From assembly GCA_050847315.1 (NCBI GenBank), contig CP193791.1: 64,000 nucleotides of DNA, one strand, 5' to 3'. Made by a program: the position numbers and the translations under genes. The notes beneath the pieces were generated by a model. That model searched no databases and was not told where the DNA came from. It saw only the letters and a list, made by a program, of their open reading frames with translations. Of the stretch, positions 40,600 through 50,288 are shown piece by piece. Position 1 is the stretch's first letter, and each line of letters opens with the position of its first letter. This DNA is from Cedecea sp000277545. Its GTDB lineage: Bacteria > Pseudomonadota > Gammaproteobacteria > Enterobacterales > Enterobacteriaceae.

Positions 40600-43500
40600 T
40601 CAGTCGGCGTCGTACCCGAGGTTCGGCGCAAGCCAGCGTTCGACCTCGCTGACCGGCATGCCTTTGCGTCGGGCGTAATCTTCGACCTGGTCGCGCTGAA
40701 TTTGCGCGACGGCGAAGTACTTGCTGTCCGGGTGGCTGAAGTACCAGCCGGAAACAGACGCACCGGGCCACATGGCGTAAGACTCGGTGAGCTTCATGCC
40801 AATCACGTTTTCGACGTCCAGCAGCGCCCAGATGGCCGCTTTTTCCGTGTGCTCCGGGCAGGCCGGGTAGCCCGGTGCCGGGCGAATGCCTTGGTAATTC
40901 TCGCGAATCAGTTCCTCGTTGCTGAGGTTTTCCGTGGCCGCGTAGCCCCAGTAAACTTTACGCACGCGCTCGTGCAGATATTCAGCAAAAGCTTCGGCCA
41001 GGCGGTCGGCAACCGCTTTCACCATGATTTTGTTGTAATCATCGTGCTGCGCATCATAAGCGCCCGCCAGCGCGTCTTCTTCAATACCGCCGGTGACCGC
41101 AAAAGCACCGATGTAGTCGGCTTTACCGCTGTGTTTAGGCGCCACAAAATCGGCAATGCAGTAGTTCGGGAAGCCGTTCTTTTCCGTTTGCTGGCGCAGA
41201 TGGCGGCTGAAGCCTTTCACCTGAGAGCGTGTTTCATCGGCATAAATCTCCACGTCGTCCCTCACGCGATTCGCCGGGAACAGGCCGACCACGCCGCGCG
41301 GCGTCATTGTTTTCGTCCGGTGGAGCATATCCAGCATGTCGTTAGCGTCTTTAAACAGCCGTTTTGCCTCCTCGCCAACAACCTCATCTTCCAGAATGCG
41401 CGGATATTTTCCGGCCAGCGACCAGGTCATGAAGAACGGCGTCCAGTCGATGTAGTTCCTCAGCGTTTCAATGCTGGCGGTCACTTCCTGCACGCCCAGC
41501 CAGTGCGGAACCGGAGGCGTGTAGTTTTCCCAGTCGAAAGGCAGATCGTTATCCCGCGCGACTTCCAGCGTAACCGGCGGCGTGCGCGGTTTTTTACGCG
41601 CGTGCTGCGTACGAACAACTTCGTATTCTTTGCGGGTGCGGGCGACAAATTCATCGCGCTGGGTTTCTGAAAGCAGAGCAGAAACCACGCCGACGGTGCG
41701 CGAGGCGTTCTGCACGTAGACGGTTGGCCCGCTGTAGTTCTGCTCTATTTTCACCGCCGTGTGGGCTTTTGACGTAGTTGCCCCGCCGATCAGCAGCGGC
41801 AGCGTAAAGCCCTGCCGCTCCATCTCTTTGGCCACGTTGACCATTTCGTCCAGCGACGGGGTGATAAGCCCGGACAGGCCAATGATATCGGCCCCCACTT
41901 CACGGGCGGTTTTCAAAATTTTCTCGCCGGGCACCATCACGCCAAGATCGATAATCTCGTAGTTGTTACATTGCAGCACTACGCCGACGATGTTCTTGCC
42001 GATGTCATGGACGTCGCCTTTGACAGTCGCCAGCACGATTTTACCGTTGCTGCTGCCCTGCTCTTTGCTGGCTTCGATGTACGGCTCAAGGTAAGCCACC
42101 GCCTGCTTCATCACGCGAGCCGATTTCACCACCTGCGGCAGGAACATTTTCCCTTCGCCGAACAAATCCCCCACCACGTTCATTCCCGCCATCAGCGGGC
42201 CTTCAATCACTTCTATTGGGCGAGTCGACTGCTGGCGGGCCTCTTCGGTATCCGCTTCGATAAACTCGGTGATGCCTTTCACCAGCGAATACTCGAGACG
42301 TTTCACTACGTCCCAGCTACGCCACTCCGCCAGTTGAGCATTGGCGCCGTCATCGCTTTTGCTGCCGCGATATTTTTCGGCCAGCTCCAGCAGACGTTCG
42401 GTGCTGTCGTCGCGGCGGTTGAGAATGACGTCTTCGACGGCATCCCGCAGTTCAGCCGGAAGATCGTCGTATATCGCCAGTTGCCCGGCGTTGACGATCC
42501 CCATGTCCATGCCGTTGCGAATTGCGTAGTAAAGGAATACCGCGTGGATGGCCTCGCGCACCGGCTCGTTGCCGCGGAAAGAGAAGGAGACGTTAGACAC
42601 GCCGCCGGAGATCATCGCATGGGGCAGCTCGCGCTTAATATCTTCGCAGGCGCCGATAAAATCCTGGGCGTAGTTGTTGTGTTCTTCGATGCCGGTCGCC
42701 ACCGCGAAGATGTTCGGGTCAAAGATGATGTCTTCCGGCGGGAAGCCCACCTCTTCGGTAAGAATTTTATAGGCCCGGCGGCAAATCTCGATTTTACGCT
42801 CTCGCGTATCGGCCTGGCCCATTTCATCGAACGCCATCACCACCATCGCCGCGCCGTAGCGGCGTACCAGCTTCGCATGATGGATAAACGGCTCAGTGCC
42901 TTCTTTCATGGAAATAGAGTTAACGATGCCTTTGCCCTGAATGCACTTCAGCCCTTTCTCGATCACCTCCCATTTCGAGGAGTCGATCATGATGGGCACC
43001 CGGGCGATATCCGGCTCACCGGCAATCAGGTTCAGGAAACGCACCATCGCCGCTTCGGCGTCGAGCATTCCCTCGTCCATGTTGATGTCGATGATCTGCG
43101 CGCCGCTGGCGACCTGCTGCAGCGCCACGTCCAGCGCTTCGCTGTATTTCTCTTCTTTGATCAGACGCTTAAACTTTGCCGAGCCGGTAACGTTGGTGCG
43201 TTCCCCGACGTTAACGAACAGGCTATCCGCGCCGATATTCAGCGGCTCAAGCCCGGCGAGGCGACAGGCAACCGGCAGATCGGGGAGTTTACGCGGCGCA
43301 ACGCCTGCTACCGCCGCGCTCATTGCGGCGATATGCGCAGGCGTCGTCCCGCAACAGCCGCCGACAATGTTCAGGAATCCGGCCTGCGCCCATTCCCCAA
43401 TCTGCTGCGCCATCACGTCCGCATCAAGGTCGTATTCACCAAAAGCGTTTGGCAGACCAGCATTAGGGTGAGCCGTCACGTAGCACTCAGCAATGCGTGA

Positions 43501-44283
43501 CAGTTCAGCCACGTACTGTCGCAGTTCGTCCGGCCCCAGCGCGCAGTTAAGTCCGAAAGAGAGCGCGTCGGCGTGGCGCAGGGAGTTATAGAAAGCTTCC
43601 GTCGTCTGACCGGAAAGCGTACGGCCTGACGCATCGGTAATGGTGCCGGAAATCATGATCGGCAGATCAACGCCAAGCGCTTCAAACTCCGCCTTTACGG
43701 CGAAGATGGCGGCTTTGGCATTCAGGGTGTCGAAGACCGTCTCGATCATGATCAGATCGGCCCCGCCCTCCACCAGCGCTTTGGTCGATTCACGGTAAGC
43801 GGCGACCAGCTGATCAAAGGTGATGTTGCGGAAGGCCGGGTCGTTCACGTCTGGAGAAATTGATGCCGTGCGGTTGGTCGGGCCAAGCACACCGGCGACG
43901 TAACGCGGTTTTTCCGGCGTACGGGCCGTCCATTCGTCGGCACAGGAACGCGCCAGCTTAGCGGCTTCGTAGTTAATTTCCGCCGACAGCGACTCCATTT
44001 GGTAGTCCGCCATTGCAATGGTGGTGGAGTTAAAGGTGTTGGTTTCAACGATGTCGGCGCCAGCTTCAAAGTAGGCATAGTGAATCGCGGCGATAATTTC
44101 CGGTTTGCTGAGCACCAGCAGGTCATTGTTGCCTTTAAGATCACACGGCCAGTCGGCAAAACGCTCGCCGCGGAAATCACTCTCATCAAGGCGGTAGCTT
44201 TGGATCATGGTCCCCATACCGCCGTCCAGCACCAGAATGCGCTCACTCAGTTGTTGCTTCAGCTTCTCTACGTTGTTGCTCAC
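40600..44283 (-). CDS. metH: Cobalamin-dependent methionine synthase
   Basis: Transfers the methyl group of 5-methyltetrahydrofolate to homocysteine through methylcobalamin. 1227 residues, exactly the E. coli length. Domains in order: homocysteine-binding Zn domain (GLNCALGPDEL and GGCCGTTPAHI carry the zinc cysteines), folate-binding domain (VNVGERTNVTGSAKF), cobalamin cap and binding domain (GDVHDIGKNIVG, the DXHXXG histidine that coordinates cobalt), and the C-terminal SAM-dependent activation domain (RPAPGYPACPEHTEK). Divergent from iclR. Presence implies use of cobalamin, made or imported. Confidence 0.98.
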   Translation of the reverse strand: MSNNVEKLKQQLSERILVLDGGMGTMIQSYRLDESDFRGERFADWPCDLKGNNDLLVLSKPEIIAAIHYAYFEAGADIVETNTFNSTTIAMADYQMESLSAEINYEAAKLARSCADEWTARTPEKPRYVAGVLGPTNRTASISPDVNDPAFRNITFDQLVAAYRESTKALVEGGADLIMIETVFDTLNAKAAIFAVKAEFEALGVDLPIMISGTITDASGRTLSGQTTEAFYNSLRHADALSFGLNCALGPDELRQYVAELSRIAECYVTAHPNAGLPNAFGEYDLDADVMAQQIGEWAQAGFLNIVGGCCGTTPAHIAAMSAAVAGVAPRKLPDLPVACRLAGLEPLNIGADSLFVNVGERTNVTGSAKFKRLIKEEKYSEALDVALQQVASGAQIIDINMDEGMLDAEAAMVRFLNLIAGEPDIARVPIMIDSSKWEVIEKGLKCIQGKGIVNSISMKEGTEPFIHHAKLVRRYGAAMVVMAFDEMGQADTRERKIEICRRAYKILTEEVGFPPEDIIFDPNIFAVATGIEEHNNYAQDFIGACEDIKRELPHAMISGGVSNVSFSFRGNEPVREAIHAVFLYYAIRNGMDMGIVNAGQLAIYDDLPAELRDAVEDVILNRRDDSTERLLELAEKYRGSKSDDGANAQLAEWRSWDVVKRLEYSLVKGITEFIEADTEEARQQSTRPIEVIEGPLMAGMNVVGDLFGEGKMFLPQVVKSARVMKQAVAYLEPYIEASKEQGSSNGKIVLATVKGDVHDIGKNIVGVVLQCNNYEIIDLGVMVPGEKILKTAREVGADIIGLSGLITPSLDEMVNVAKEMERQGFTLPLLIGGATTSKAHTAVKIEQNYSGPTVYVQNASRTVGVVSALLSETQRDEFVARTRKEYEVVRTQHARKKPRTPPVTLEVARDNDLPFDWENYTPPVPHWLGVQEVTASIETLRNYIDWTPFFMTWSLAGKYPRILEDEVVGEEAKRLFKDANDMLDMLHRTKTMTPRGVVGLFPANRVRDDVEIYADETRSQVKGFSRHLRQQTEKNGFPNYCIADFVAPKHSGKADYIGAFAVTGGIEEDALAGAYDAQHDDYNKIMVKAVADRLAEAFAEYLHERVRKVYWGYAATENLSNEELIRENYQGIRPAPGYPACPEHTEKAAIWALLDVENVIGMKLTESYAMWPGASVSGWYFSHPDSKYFAVAQIQRDQVEDYARRKGMPVSEVERWLAPNLGYDAD

Positions 44284-44476
44284 GCCTCACTCCCACCTGT
44301 TTTCCCTGCCTGACGGATATGCCATCCCATACTTGCACAATCTATAGGGTCGTAAAAGCCGCATATCGGGAACATGAGAGATGTTCAGCATCACTCATCC
44401 GATCAGTCTGAGTAGCGGTTGCAAATTCGCCAAATAAAACGAAAATGATTTCCACGATACGAAAAAGGAGTCCGGT

Positions 44477-45310
44477 ATGGTTGCTACAGTCCCCGCTAAA
44501 CGAGGTAAGAAACCCCGCACCGCCGCCGCTGCGGCTCCGGCTGCCACCGGGCAAGTGCAGTCCCTGACCCGCGGCCTTAAGCTGCTGGAGTGGATTGCCG
44601 AATCTGACGGCAGCGTGGCGCTCACCGAGCTTGCCCAGCAGGCTGGTTTGCCCAATTCCACCACCCATCGCCTGCTCACCACGATGCAGCAGTTAGGCTT
44701 TGTGCATCAGGTGGGCGATCTTGGCCACTGGACGATTGGCGCGCACGCATTTGTCGTCGGCAGCAGCTTCCTGCAAAGCCGCAATCTGCTGGCCATTGTG
44801 CACCCTATTCTGCGCAAACTGATGGAAGCCTCCGGCGAAACCGTCAACCTCGCGGTACTCGACAAGAGCGATCACCAGGCAATTATTATCGACCAGGTTC
44901 AGTGCACGCAGCTGATGCGTATGTCAGCACCTATTGGCGGCAAGCTGCCGATGCACGCATCCGGCGCGGGCAAGGCGTTTCTGGCTCAGCTAAACGACGA
45001 CGAACTGACGGGCCTGCTGCACCGCAAAGGTCTGCACAGCTACACGCCAGCCACGCTGACTTCGCCGCTGCATTTAAAAGAAGATTTAGCGCAAACCCGC
45101 AAGCGCGGTTATTCATTTGACGATGAAGAGCATGCCCTGGGGCTGCGCTGTGTGGCTTCGTGCATCTACGATGAACACCATGAGGCATTCGCGGCGATCT
45201 CTATTTCTGGCCCGATTTCACGCATCACCGATGACCGCGTGACCGAGCTGGGTGCGCTGGTGATCAAAGCCGCGAAGGACATTACTCTGGCTTACGGCGG
45301 CGGGCGCTAG
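44477..45310 (+). CDS. iclR: Glyoxylate bypass repressor IclR
   Basis: Represses aceBAK; glyoxylate and pyruvate modulate it. 277 residues. Basic/Ala-rich N-terminal arm, winged helix-turn-helix (VALTELAQQAGLPNSTTHRLLTTMQQLGFV, about 48-77), and effector-binding C-terminal domain (GKLPMHASGAGKAFLA, ALGLRCVASCIYD). AAGGAG precedes the ATG. Its TAG stop overlaps the TAG stop of the convergent aceK within one CTAG. Confidence 0.96.
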   Translation: MVATVPAKRGKKPRTAAAAAPAATGQVQSLTRGLKLLEWIAESDGSVALTELAQQAGLPNSTTHRLLTTMQQLGFVHQVGDLGHWTIGAHAFVVGSSFLQSRNLLAIVHPILRKLMEASGETVNLAVLDKSDHQAIIIDQVQCTQLMRMSAPIGGKLPMHASGAGKAFLAQLNDDELTGLLHRKGLHSYTPATLTSPLHLKEDLAQTRKRGYSFDDEEHALGLRCVASCIYDEHHEAFAAISISGPISRITDDRVTELGALVIKAAKDITLAYGGGR

Positions 45311-47049
45311 CCCGCTCGCTTCACTTCCCCAAACCGCTGGCTGAAGCGCTGGCGGCGGCGATAAGCATAAACATCTTCGACATAGCCACCGCGGATGCGA
45401 GTTTGCAAAGCGCGCCAAAATTCAGCGCGGAACAGGTCGGCGTGCATTTCATCGAATAGCGGGCGAATGCGTTTGTCTGCACAAAGATAGTGCCGGAACT
45501 CTTCCGGGAAAACATCTCCGGGCGAGATGCTGTACCACGGCTCCGAAGAGAGTTCATCTTCCGGGTAACGCGGCGGCGGAATATCCCGGAAATTCACCTC
45601 GGTCATGTAGCAAATTTCATCGTAATCGTAGAACACCACCCGCCCGTGACGCGTCACGCCAAAGTTTTTAAATAGCATGTCGCCAGGGAAGATATTGGCT
45701 GCCGCCAGTTGACGAATGGCATTGCCGTACTCTTCCACCGCATCCCTTAACTGCTGGCCTTCTACCTGCTCCAGCCACAGGTTAAGCGGCACCATTCGCC
45801 GCTCAATGTAGAGATGGCTGATGGCAATGCGGTCGCCAAGATCGGTCAGTTTTTCAGGCACTTCTTCAAGCAGCAGCGACATGAGGTCGGCACTTATCTG
45901 CCGCTTATCCAGCACGAAGTTTTCAAACTCCTGCGTATCCGCCATGCGCCCCACGCGGTCGTGCTCTTTTACCAGTTGGTAGCAGGCACGGACCCTTTCG
46001 GCGGTGACTTCTTTTTGCGGCGCGAATTTGTCTTTTATCACTTTAAACACGCGATCGAAGCCCGGCAGCGTGAACACCAGCATCACCATGCCGCGTATGC
46101 CGGGTGCCTCAATAAACTGCTCGGCCGTGCTGTGAATGTAGGTCAGATATTCGCGATAGCTTTCGGTTTTGCCGTGCTTCTGGCAGCCAATCGCCATGTA
46201 CAGTTCGGCGGTAGTTTTTCCCGGTAGAATCTCGCGTAGCCACTCCACGAGCGCGACGGGGAAAGGGGCATAAACCATGAAATAGGAACGCGCAAAGCCG
46301 AAAACGATACTGGCTTCGGGGGAGCTGGTCAGGCAGGTGTCTACCATTAACCGGCCATCATCGGTGCGATGGATCGGCAATAAAAAGGGAATTTTTCCTC
46401 CCGGCAGAACCAGTTTGCCAACCAGCCAGGCGGCTTTATTGCGGTAAAACAGTTCATTAGCCACTTCCAGCGTGGCCGTCCGCAATGTTTCTGCGCCGAA
46501 GGTTTCATGCAGATGGGCGAGGATAAACCCTACATCCCGCGCAATATCCTGCCAGGGCAGGCGCAGCGGGAGATCGGAGAGCAAGGTCGTGAGCAACGTC
46601 GTCCAGCCTTGCTCCGGGAAAAAAGTTTTTGCCAGTGGGCGAGGCAGCGGCCGAAGCTGTTTGCCTGCCTGGGAGCTGAAGATAAAAAGCCGCTCGGGAG
46701 TAAGCGAGCGGTGGTCGAAGAGCCGACAATAGACAGAATTAAAAAAGCTTTCGGCAATTTCAAAACGCGGGTAATCCGGCAGTAGCCGGGTGTATTGCTC
46801 TTTCACGCGCAGTAAAAAGGCCGCGTCGGTGTTCTGCCCGCCGGTAATGCAGCGAAGCTGTTCTACGACGAGACCTACGTGGTGATCGTACAGGTTGATG
46901 CGGCTTTTCATCGCCTGTTGAACGGCGTGCCAGTCGGCCTGTTCAAAGCGCTGCTGGGCACCCGCGGTGACCTCCAGAAATCGACCGTATTGCGCGTCAA
47001 ACCCCTGCAGGATGGTGTGGGCAATTAACAGCTCCAGCCTGTGTGACAT
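45307..47049 (-). CDS. aceK: Isocitrate dehydrogenase kinase/phosphatase AceK
   Basis: Bifunctional enzyme that phosphorylates and dephosphorylates isocitrate dehydrogenase, steering carbon into the glyoxylate bypass. 580 residues (578 in E. coli). Kinase-like ATP-binding region VFTLPGFDRVFKVIKDKFAPQKEV, conserved IFPGDMLFKNFGVTRHGRVVFYDYDEICYMTEVNFR. Last gene of aceBAK; separated from aceA by 57 bp that hold a palindromic element. Its 3' end overlaps iclR by four bases, leaving no room for a terminator. Confidence 0.96.
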   Translation of the reverse strand: MSHRLELLIAHTILQGFDAQYGRFLEVTAGAQQRFEQADWHAVQQAMKSRINLYDHHVGLVVEQLRCITGGQNTDAAFLLRVKEQYTRLLPDYPRFEIAESFFNSVYCRLFDHRSLTPERLFIFSSQAGKQLRPLPRPLAKTFFPEQGWTTLLTTLLSDLPLRLPWQDIARDVGFILAHLHETFGAETLRTATLEVANELFYRNKAAWLVGKLVLPGGKIPFLLPIHRTDDGRLMVDTCLTSSPEASIVFGFARSYFMVYAPFPVALVEWLREILPGKTTAELYMAIGCQKHGKTESYREYLTYIHSTAEQFIEAPGIRGMVMLVFTLPGFDRVFKVIKDKFAPQKEVTAERVRACYQLVKEHDRVGRMADTQEFENFVLDKRQISADLMSLLLEEVPEKLTDLGDRIAISHLYIERRMVPLNLWLEQVEGQQLRDAVEEYGNAIRQLAAANIFPGDMLFKNFGVTRHGRVVFYDYDEICYMTEVNFRDIPPPRYPEDELSSEPWYSISPGDVFPEEFRHYLCADKRIRPLFDEMHADLFRAEFWRALQTRIRGGYVEDVYAYRRRQRFSQRFGEVKRAG

Positions 47050-47057
47050 TTATTTCT

Positions 47058-47092
47058 CCCCTCACCCCGGCCCTCTCCCAAAGGAGAGGGGG
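47058..47092. repeat. Palindromic repeat element between aceA and aceK
   Basis: The first 22 bases (47058-47079, CCCCTCACCCC...CCTCTCCC) are identical to 24931-24952 in the malE-malF gap; a short closing arm GGAGAGGGGG (47083-47092) pairs with CCCTCTCC. It occupies nearly all of the 57-bp aceA-aceK intercistronic region, where E. coli carries REP sequences. Confidence 0.85.
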
Positions 47093-47106
47093 AAAATAAA
47101 GTTTGT

Positions 47107-48414
47107 TCAGAACTGCTCTTCTTCCGTCGAACCTGTCAGCGCCGTGACGGAAGAAGCGCCGCCCTGGATGACGGTGGTTACGCGGTCAAAGTAGCCGGTG
47201 CCCACTTCCTGCTGGTGAGAAACGAAGGTGTAGCCTTCAGAAGCGGCGGCAAATTCAGGCTGCTGTACCTTCTCAACATAGTGGCGCATGCCCTCCCCCT
47301 GCGCATAAGAGTGCGCCAGATCGAACATGTTGAACCACATGCTGTGGATCCCCGCCAGGGTGATGAACTGGTATTTGTAACCCATGTCCGACAGTTCTTG
47401 CTGGAAGGACGCGATGGTTTTGTCATCGAGGTTTTTCTTCCAGTTAAACGACGGCGAACAGTTATAGGCCAGCAGTTTGCCTGGGAAGCGCGCATGGATG
47501 GCTTCCGCGAAACGGCGGGCCTGGTCCAGGTCGGGTTTAGAGGTTTCACACCAGACCAGGTCGGCATAAGGCGCGTAGGCCAGGCCGCGACTGATAGCCT
47601 GCTCAATGCCAGCGCGTGTACGGTAGAAACCTTCCTGCGTGCGCTCACCGGTGATGAATTCGCGGTCGTATTCGTCGCAGTCGGAGGTGATCAGATCTGC
47701 CGCATCAGCATCGGTACGGGCGATCAGCAGCGTTGGAACCCCCATCACGTCAGCCGCCAGACGAGCGGCAGTCAGCTTCTGGATAGCTTCCTGAGTTGGG
47801 ACCAGGACTTTGCCGCCCATGTGGCCGCATTTCTTCACGGAAGCCAGCTGGTCTTCAAAGTGCACCGCAGCGGCACCCGCCTGAATCATCGACTTCATCA
47901 GTTCGAAGGCGTTCAGCACGCCGCCAAAACCGGCTTCTGCATCGGCAACGATAGGCAGGAAGTAGTCAATGTGGCGTGGATCGCCCGATTCAATATTGGA
48001 TGCCCACTGGATCTGATCCGCACGCTGGAAGCTGTTGTTGATCCGATCGACAACCGCAGGGACAGAGTTCGCCGGGTAGAGCGACTGATCCGGGTACATA
48101 CTGGACGCCAGGTTAGCGTCCGCCGCAACCTGCCAGCCGGAGAGGTAGATGGCTTCGATACCCGCTTTCGCCTGCTGTAAAGCCTGGCCGCCGGTTAACG
48201 CCCCCAGACTGTTTACGTAGCCTTTTTTCGACTCGCCGTGCAGCAGGCGCCAGAGTTTAGCCGCCCCGTGCTGCGCCAGAGTACACTCCGGGGTCAGCGA
48301 ACCGCGCAGTTTCACGACGTCTTCTGCGCTATAGGTACGCTTAATGCCTTCCCAACGCGGCTGTGTCCAGTCTTGTTGTACTTGTTGAATCTGTTGGCTA
48401 CGAGAGGTTTTCAT
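47107..48414 (-). CDS. aceA: Isocitrate lyase
   Basis: Splits isocitrate to glyoxylate and succinate. 435 residues (434 in E. coli). Catalytic loop KKCGHMGGK at 194-202 with Cys196; metal-binding IVADAEAGFGG at 155-165. Second gene of aceBAK, 30 bp after aceB; AceK follows behind the palindromic element, which could explain a drop in aceK expression. Confidence 0.97.
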   Translation of the reverse strand: MKTSRSQQIQQVQQDWTQPRWEGIKRTYSAEDVVKLRGSLTPECTLAQHGAAKLWRLLHGESKKGYVNSLGALTGGQALQQAKAGIEAIYLSGWQVAADANLASSMYPDQSLYPANSVPAVVDRINNSFQRADQIQWASNIESGDPRHIDYFLPIVADAEAGFGGVLNAFELMKSMIQAGAAAVHFEDQLASVKKCGHMGGKVLVPTQEAIQKLTAARLAADVMGVPTLLIARTDADAADLITSDCDEYDREFITGERTQEGFYRTRAGIEQAISRGLAYAPYADLVWCETSKPDLDQARRFAEAIHARFPGKLLAYNCSPSFNWKKNLDDKTIASFQQELSDMGYKYQFITLAGIHSMWFNMFDLAHSYAQGEGMRHYVEKVQQPEFAAASEGYTFVSHQQEVGTGYFDRVTTVIQGGASSVTALTGSTEEEQF

Positions 48415-48444
48415 TTCAGATGCTCCATTTTTATAGGGTTAGGT

Positions 48445-50043
48445 TCAGGCAAGCAGGCGGTAGCCCGGCAGCGTCAGGAAGTCGATTAACTCTTCTGAGG
48501 TGGTAATTTGTTCCATCAGCCGCGCAGCTTCATCGAAGCGTCCCTGGCTAAAACGCTGGTCGCCCAGCTCGTCCTGAATCACCAACATCTCTTCGGCAAG
48601 CATCTGGCGGAACAGCGCTTTCGTTACGGTCTGGCCGTTGCTTAGCGTCTTTTGGTGATGGATCCATTGCCAGATGGAAGTACGGGAAATTTCAGCGGTC
48701 GCAGCATCCTCCATCAGCCCGTAAATCGGTACGCAGCCGTTGCCGGAGATCCACGCCTCGATGTACTGCACCGCAACGCGGATGTTGGCGCGCATACCTT
48801 CTTCGGTGCGCTCGCCAGGGCAAGGCTCAAGCAACTGCGCCGCGGTGATGGGGGCATCTTCGCTGCGGCTGATGTCCAGCTGGTTCTGGCGTTCACCCAG
48901 CGCTTTGCCAAACACCTCAACAACCGTGTCCGCAAGGCCCGGATGCGCAATCCAGGTACCATCATGGCCGTTATTGGCCTCCATCTCTTTGTCCGCTTTG
49001 ACTTTGTTCAGTACCCATTCATTGCGAGCGCTGTCTTTGCTCGGGATAAAGGCCGCCATGCCGCCCATTGCAAATGCACCGCGACGATGACAGGTCTTGA
49101 TCAGCAGCCGCGAGTAAGCGTTCAGGAAAGGTTTATCCATCGTCACGGACTGCCTGTCCGGCAGGACGCGATCCGGGTGGTTTTTCAAGGTTTTGATGTA
49201 GCTGAAGATGTAGTCCCAGCGACCACAGTTCAGGCCCACGATGTGATCTTTCAGGGCGTGCAGGATCTCATCCATCTGGAATACCGCTGGCAGCGTTTCT
49301 ATCAATAAAGTCGCTTTAATGGTGCCGCGTGGCAGATCGAAGCGATCTTCCGTGAAGCTGAATACTTCGCTCCACCAGGCCGCTTCCTGCCATGACTGGG
49401 TTTTGGGCAGATAGAAATAAGGGCCGCTGCCTTTAGCCAGAAGGGCATCCACGTTGTGGAAGAAATAGAGCCCGAAGTCGAACAGGCTGCCAGGGATCGC
49501 TTCCCCGCGCCAGGTCACGTGTTTTTCAGGCAGATGCAGGCCGCGCACGCGGCAAACCAGTACCGCCGGGTCTGGCTTCAGCTGATAGATTTTTCCCGCT
49601 TCGTTTGTCCAGCTGATGGTGCCGTTTATCGCGTCGCGCAGGTTGATCTGCCCGTCAATGACTTTGCTCCAGCTCGGCGCCAGGGAATCTTCGAAGTCGG
49701 CCATAAAGACTTTTACGTTAGCATTCAGCGCGTTGATCACCATTTTTCGCTCAACCGGCCCGGTAATTTCTACCCTGCGGTCGAGCAAATCCTGCGGAAT
49801 ACCACGAATCTGCCAATCACTTTTACGAATGGAATCTGTTTCCGAATTGAAATCAGGAAGCTTTCCACCGTCGATGGCCTGCTGTTCAGCAATGCGAGAT
49901 GCCAGCAGCTTATTGCGCTGTGGAGTAAAGCGGCTCACCAGCTCGCCGAGGAATTCTACGGCTTCCGGGGTGAGGATCTGCTTCTCTTGCTCGCCAAACG
50001 GCTGGCTAAAGGCCAGCTCTTCGCTAACTGTCTGTTGTGTCAT
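48445..50043 (-). CDS. aceB: Malate synthase A
   Basis: Condenses glyoxylate with acetyl-CoA to malate in the glyoxylate bypass. 532 residues (533 in E. coli). TIM-barrel core with the metal/active-site block VFMADFEDSLAPSW, conserved RPRGLHLPEKH-like segment (CRVRGLHLPEKH), LNCGRWDYIFSYIK and GVWIAHP-like segment (DGTWIAHPGLAD). First gene of aceBAK, with an IclR operator-like site about 100-135 bp upstream. Confidence 0.96.
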   Translation of the reverse strand: MTQQTVSEELAFSQPFGEQEKQILTPEAVEFLGELVSRFTPQRNKLLASRIAEQQAIDGGKLPDFNSETDSIRKSDWQIRGIPQDLLDRRVEITGPVERKMVINALNANVKVFMADFEDSLAPSWSKVIDGQINLRDAINGTISWTNEAGKIYQLKPDPAVLVCRVRGLHLPEKHVTWRGEAIPGSLFDFGLYFFHNVDALLAKGSGPYFYLPKTQSWQEAAWWSEVFSFTEDRFDLPRGTIKATLLIETLPAVFQMDEILHALKDHIVGLNCGRWDYIFSYIKTLKNHPDRVLPDRQSVTMDKPFLNAYSRLLIKTCHRRGAFAMGGMAAFIPSKDSARNEWVLNKVKADKEMEANNGHDGTWIAHPGLADTVVEVFGKALGERQNQLDISRSEDAPITAAQLLEPCPGERTEEGMRANIRVAVQYIEAWISGNGCVPIYGLMEDAATAEISRTSIWQWIHHQKTLSNGQTVTKALFRQMLAEEMLVIQDELGDQRFSQGRFDEAARLMEQITTSEELIDFLTLPGYRLLA

Positions 50044-50142
50044 TCGGTTACTCCTTCGTCTTATCCCGTCGAGACGGCCAAAAGTGAATCGCGCACGGCT
50101 GTGCAGTTTTCATGCAACAGAATTAAGACTACTTGATGATTT

Positions 50143-50179
50143 TTTAAAATCAAAAACAATTTCCATTTTTGATTTTAAA
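50143..50179 (-). promoter_or_regulatory. IclR operator-like inverted repeat upstream of aceB
   Basis: Perfect 14-bp arms TTTAAAATCAAAAA (50143-50156) and TTTTTGATTTTAAA (50166-50179) with a 9-bp centre. On the minus strand the region reads TGGAAATTGTTTTTGATTTT, the word I recall as the IclR-protected sequence of the E. coli aceB promoter. The arms are more symmetrical than in E. coli as I recall it. Confidence 0.75.
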
Positions 50180-50244
50180 TTGATTTATCATATTGATATT
50201 TATGAGATTAAAGTTTAATCAAGGCGGGAAGTGATTTTCAGAAT

Positions 50245-50268
50245 AGAAAAAAGGCGCCGAAGGCGCCT
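50245..50268 (-). terminator. Terminator after metA
   Basis: On the minus strand AGGCGCC, loop TTC, GGCGCCT then TTTTTTCTATTC; closing GGCGC-CUUCG-GCGCC makes a very stable hairpin. 20 bp past the metA stop. Confidence 0.92.
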
Positions 50269-50288
50269 GAAATGGGAAGCTGAAACGC

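Noticed and set aside
40514..40771. 85-codon frame overlapping the metH 3' end
   Set aside because: It runs through the metH terminator in another frame of the same strand; no binding site or homology.
41971..43500. 509-codon open frame antisense to metH
   Set aside because: Same reason: shadow of metH, which is full length with all domains.
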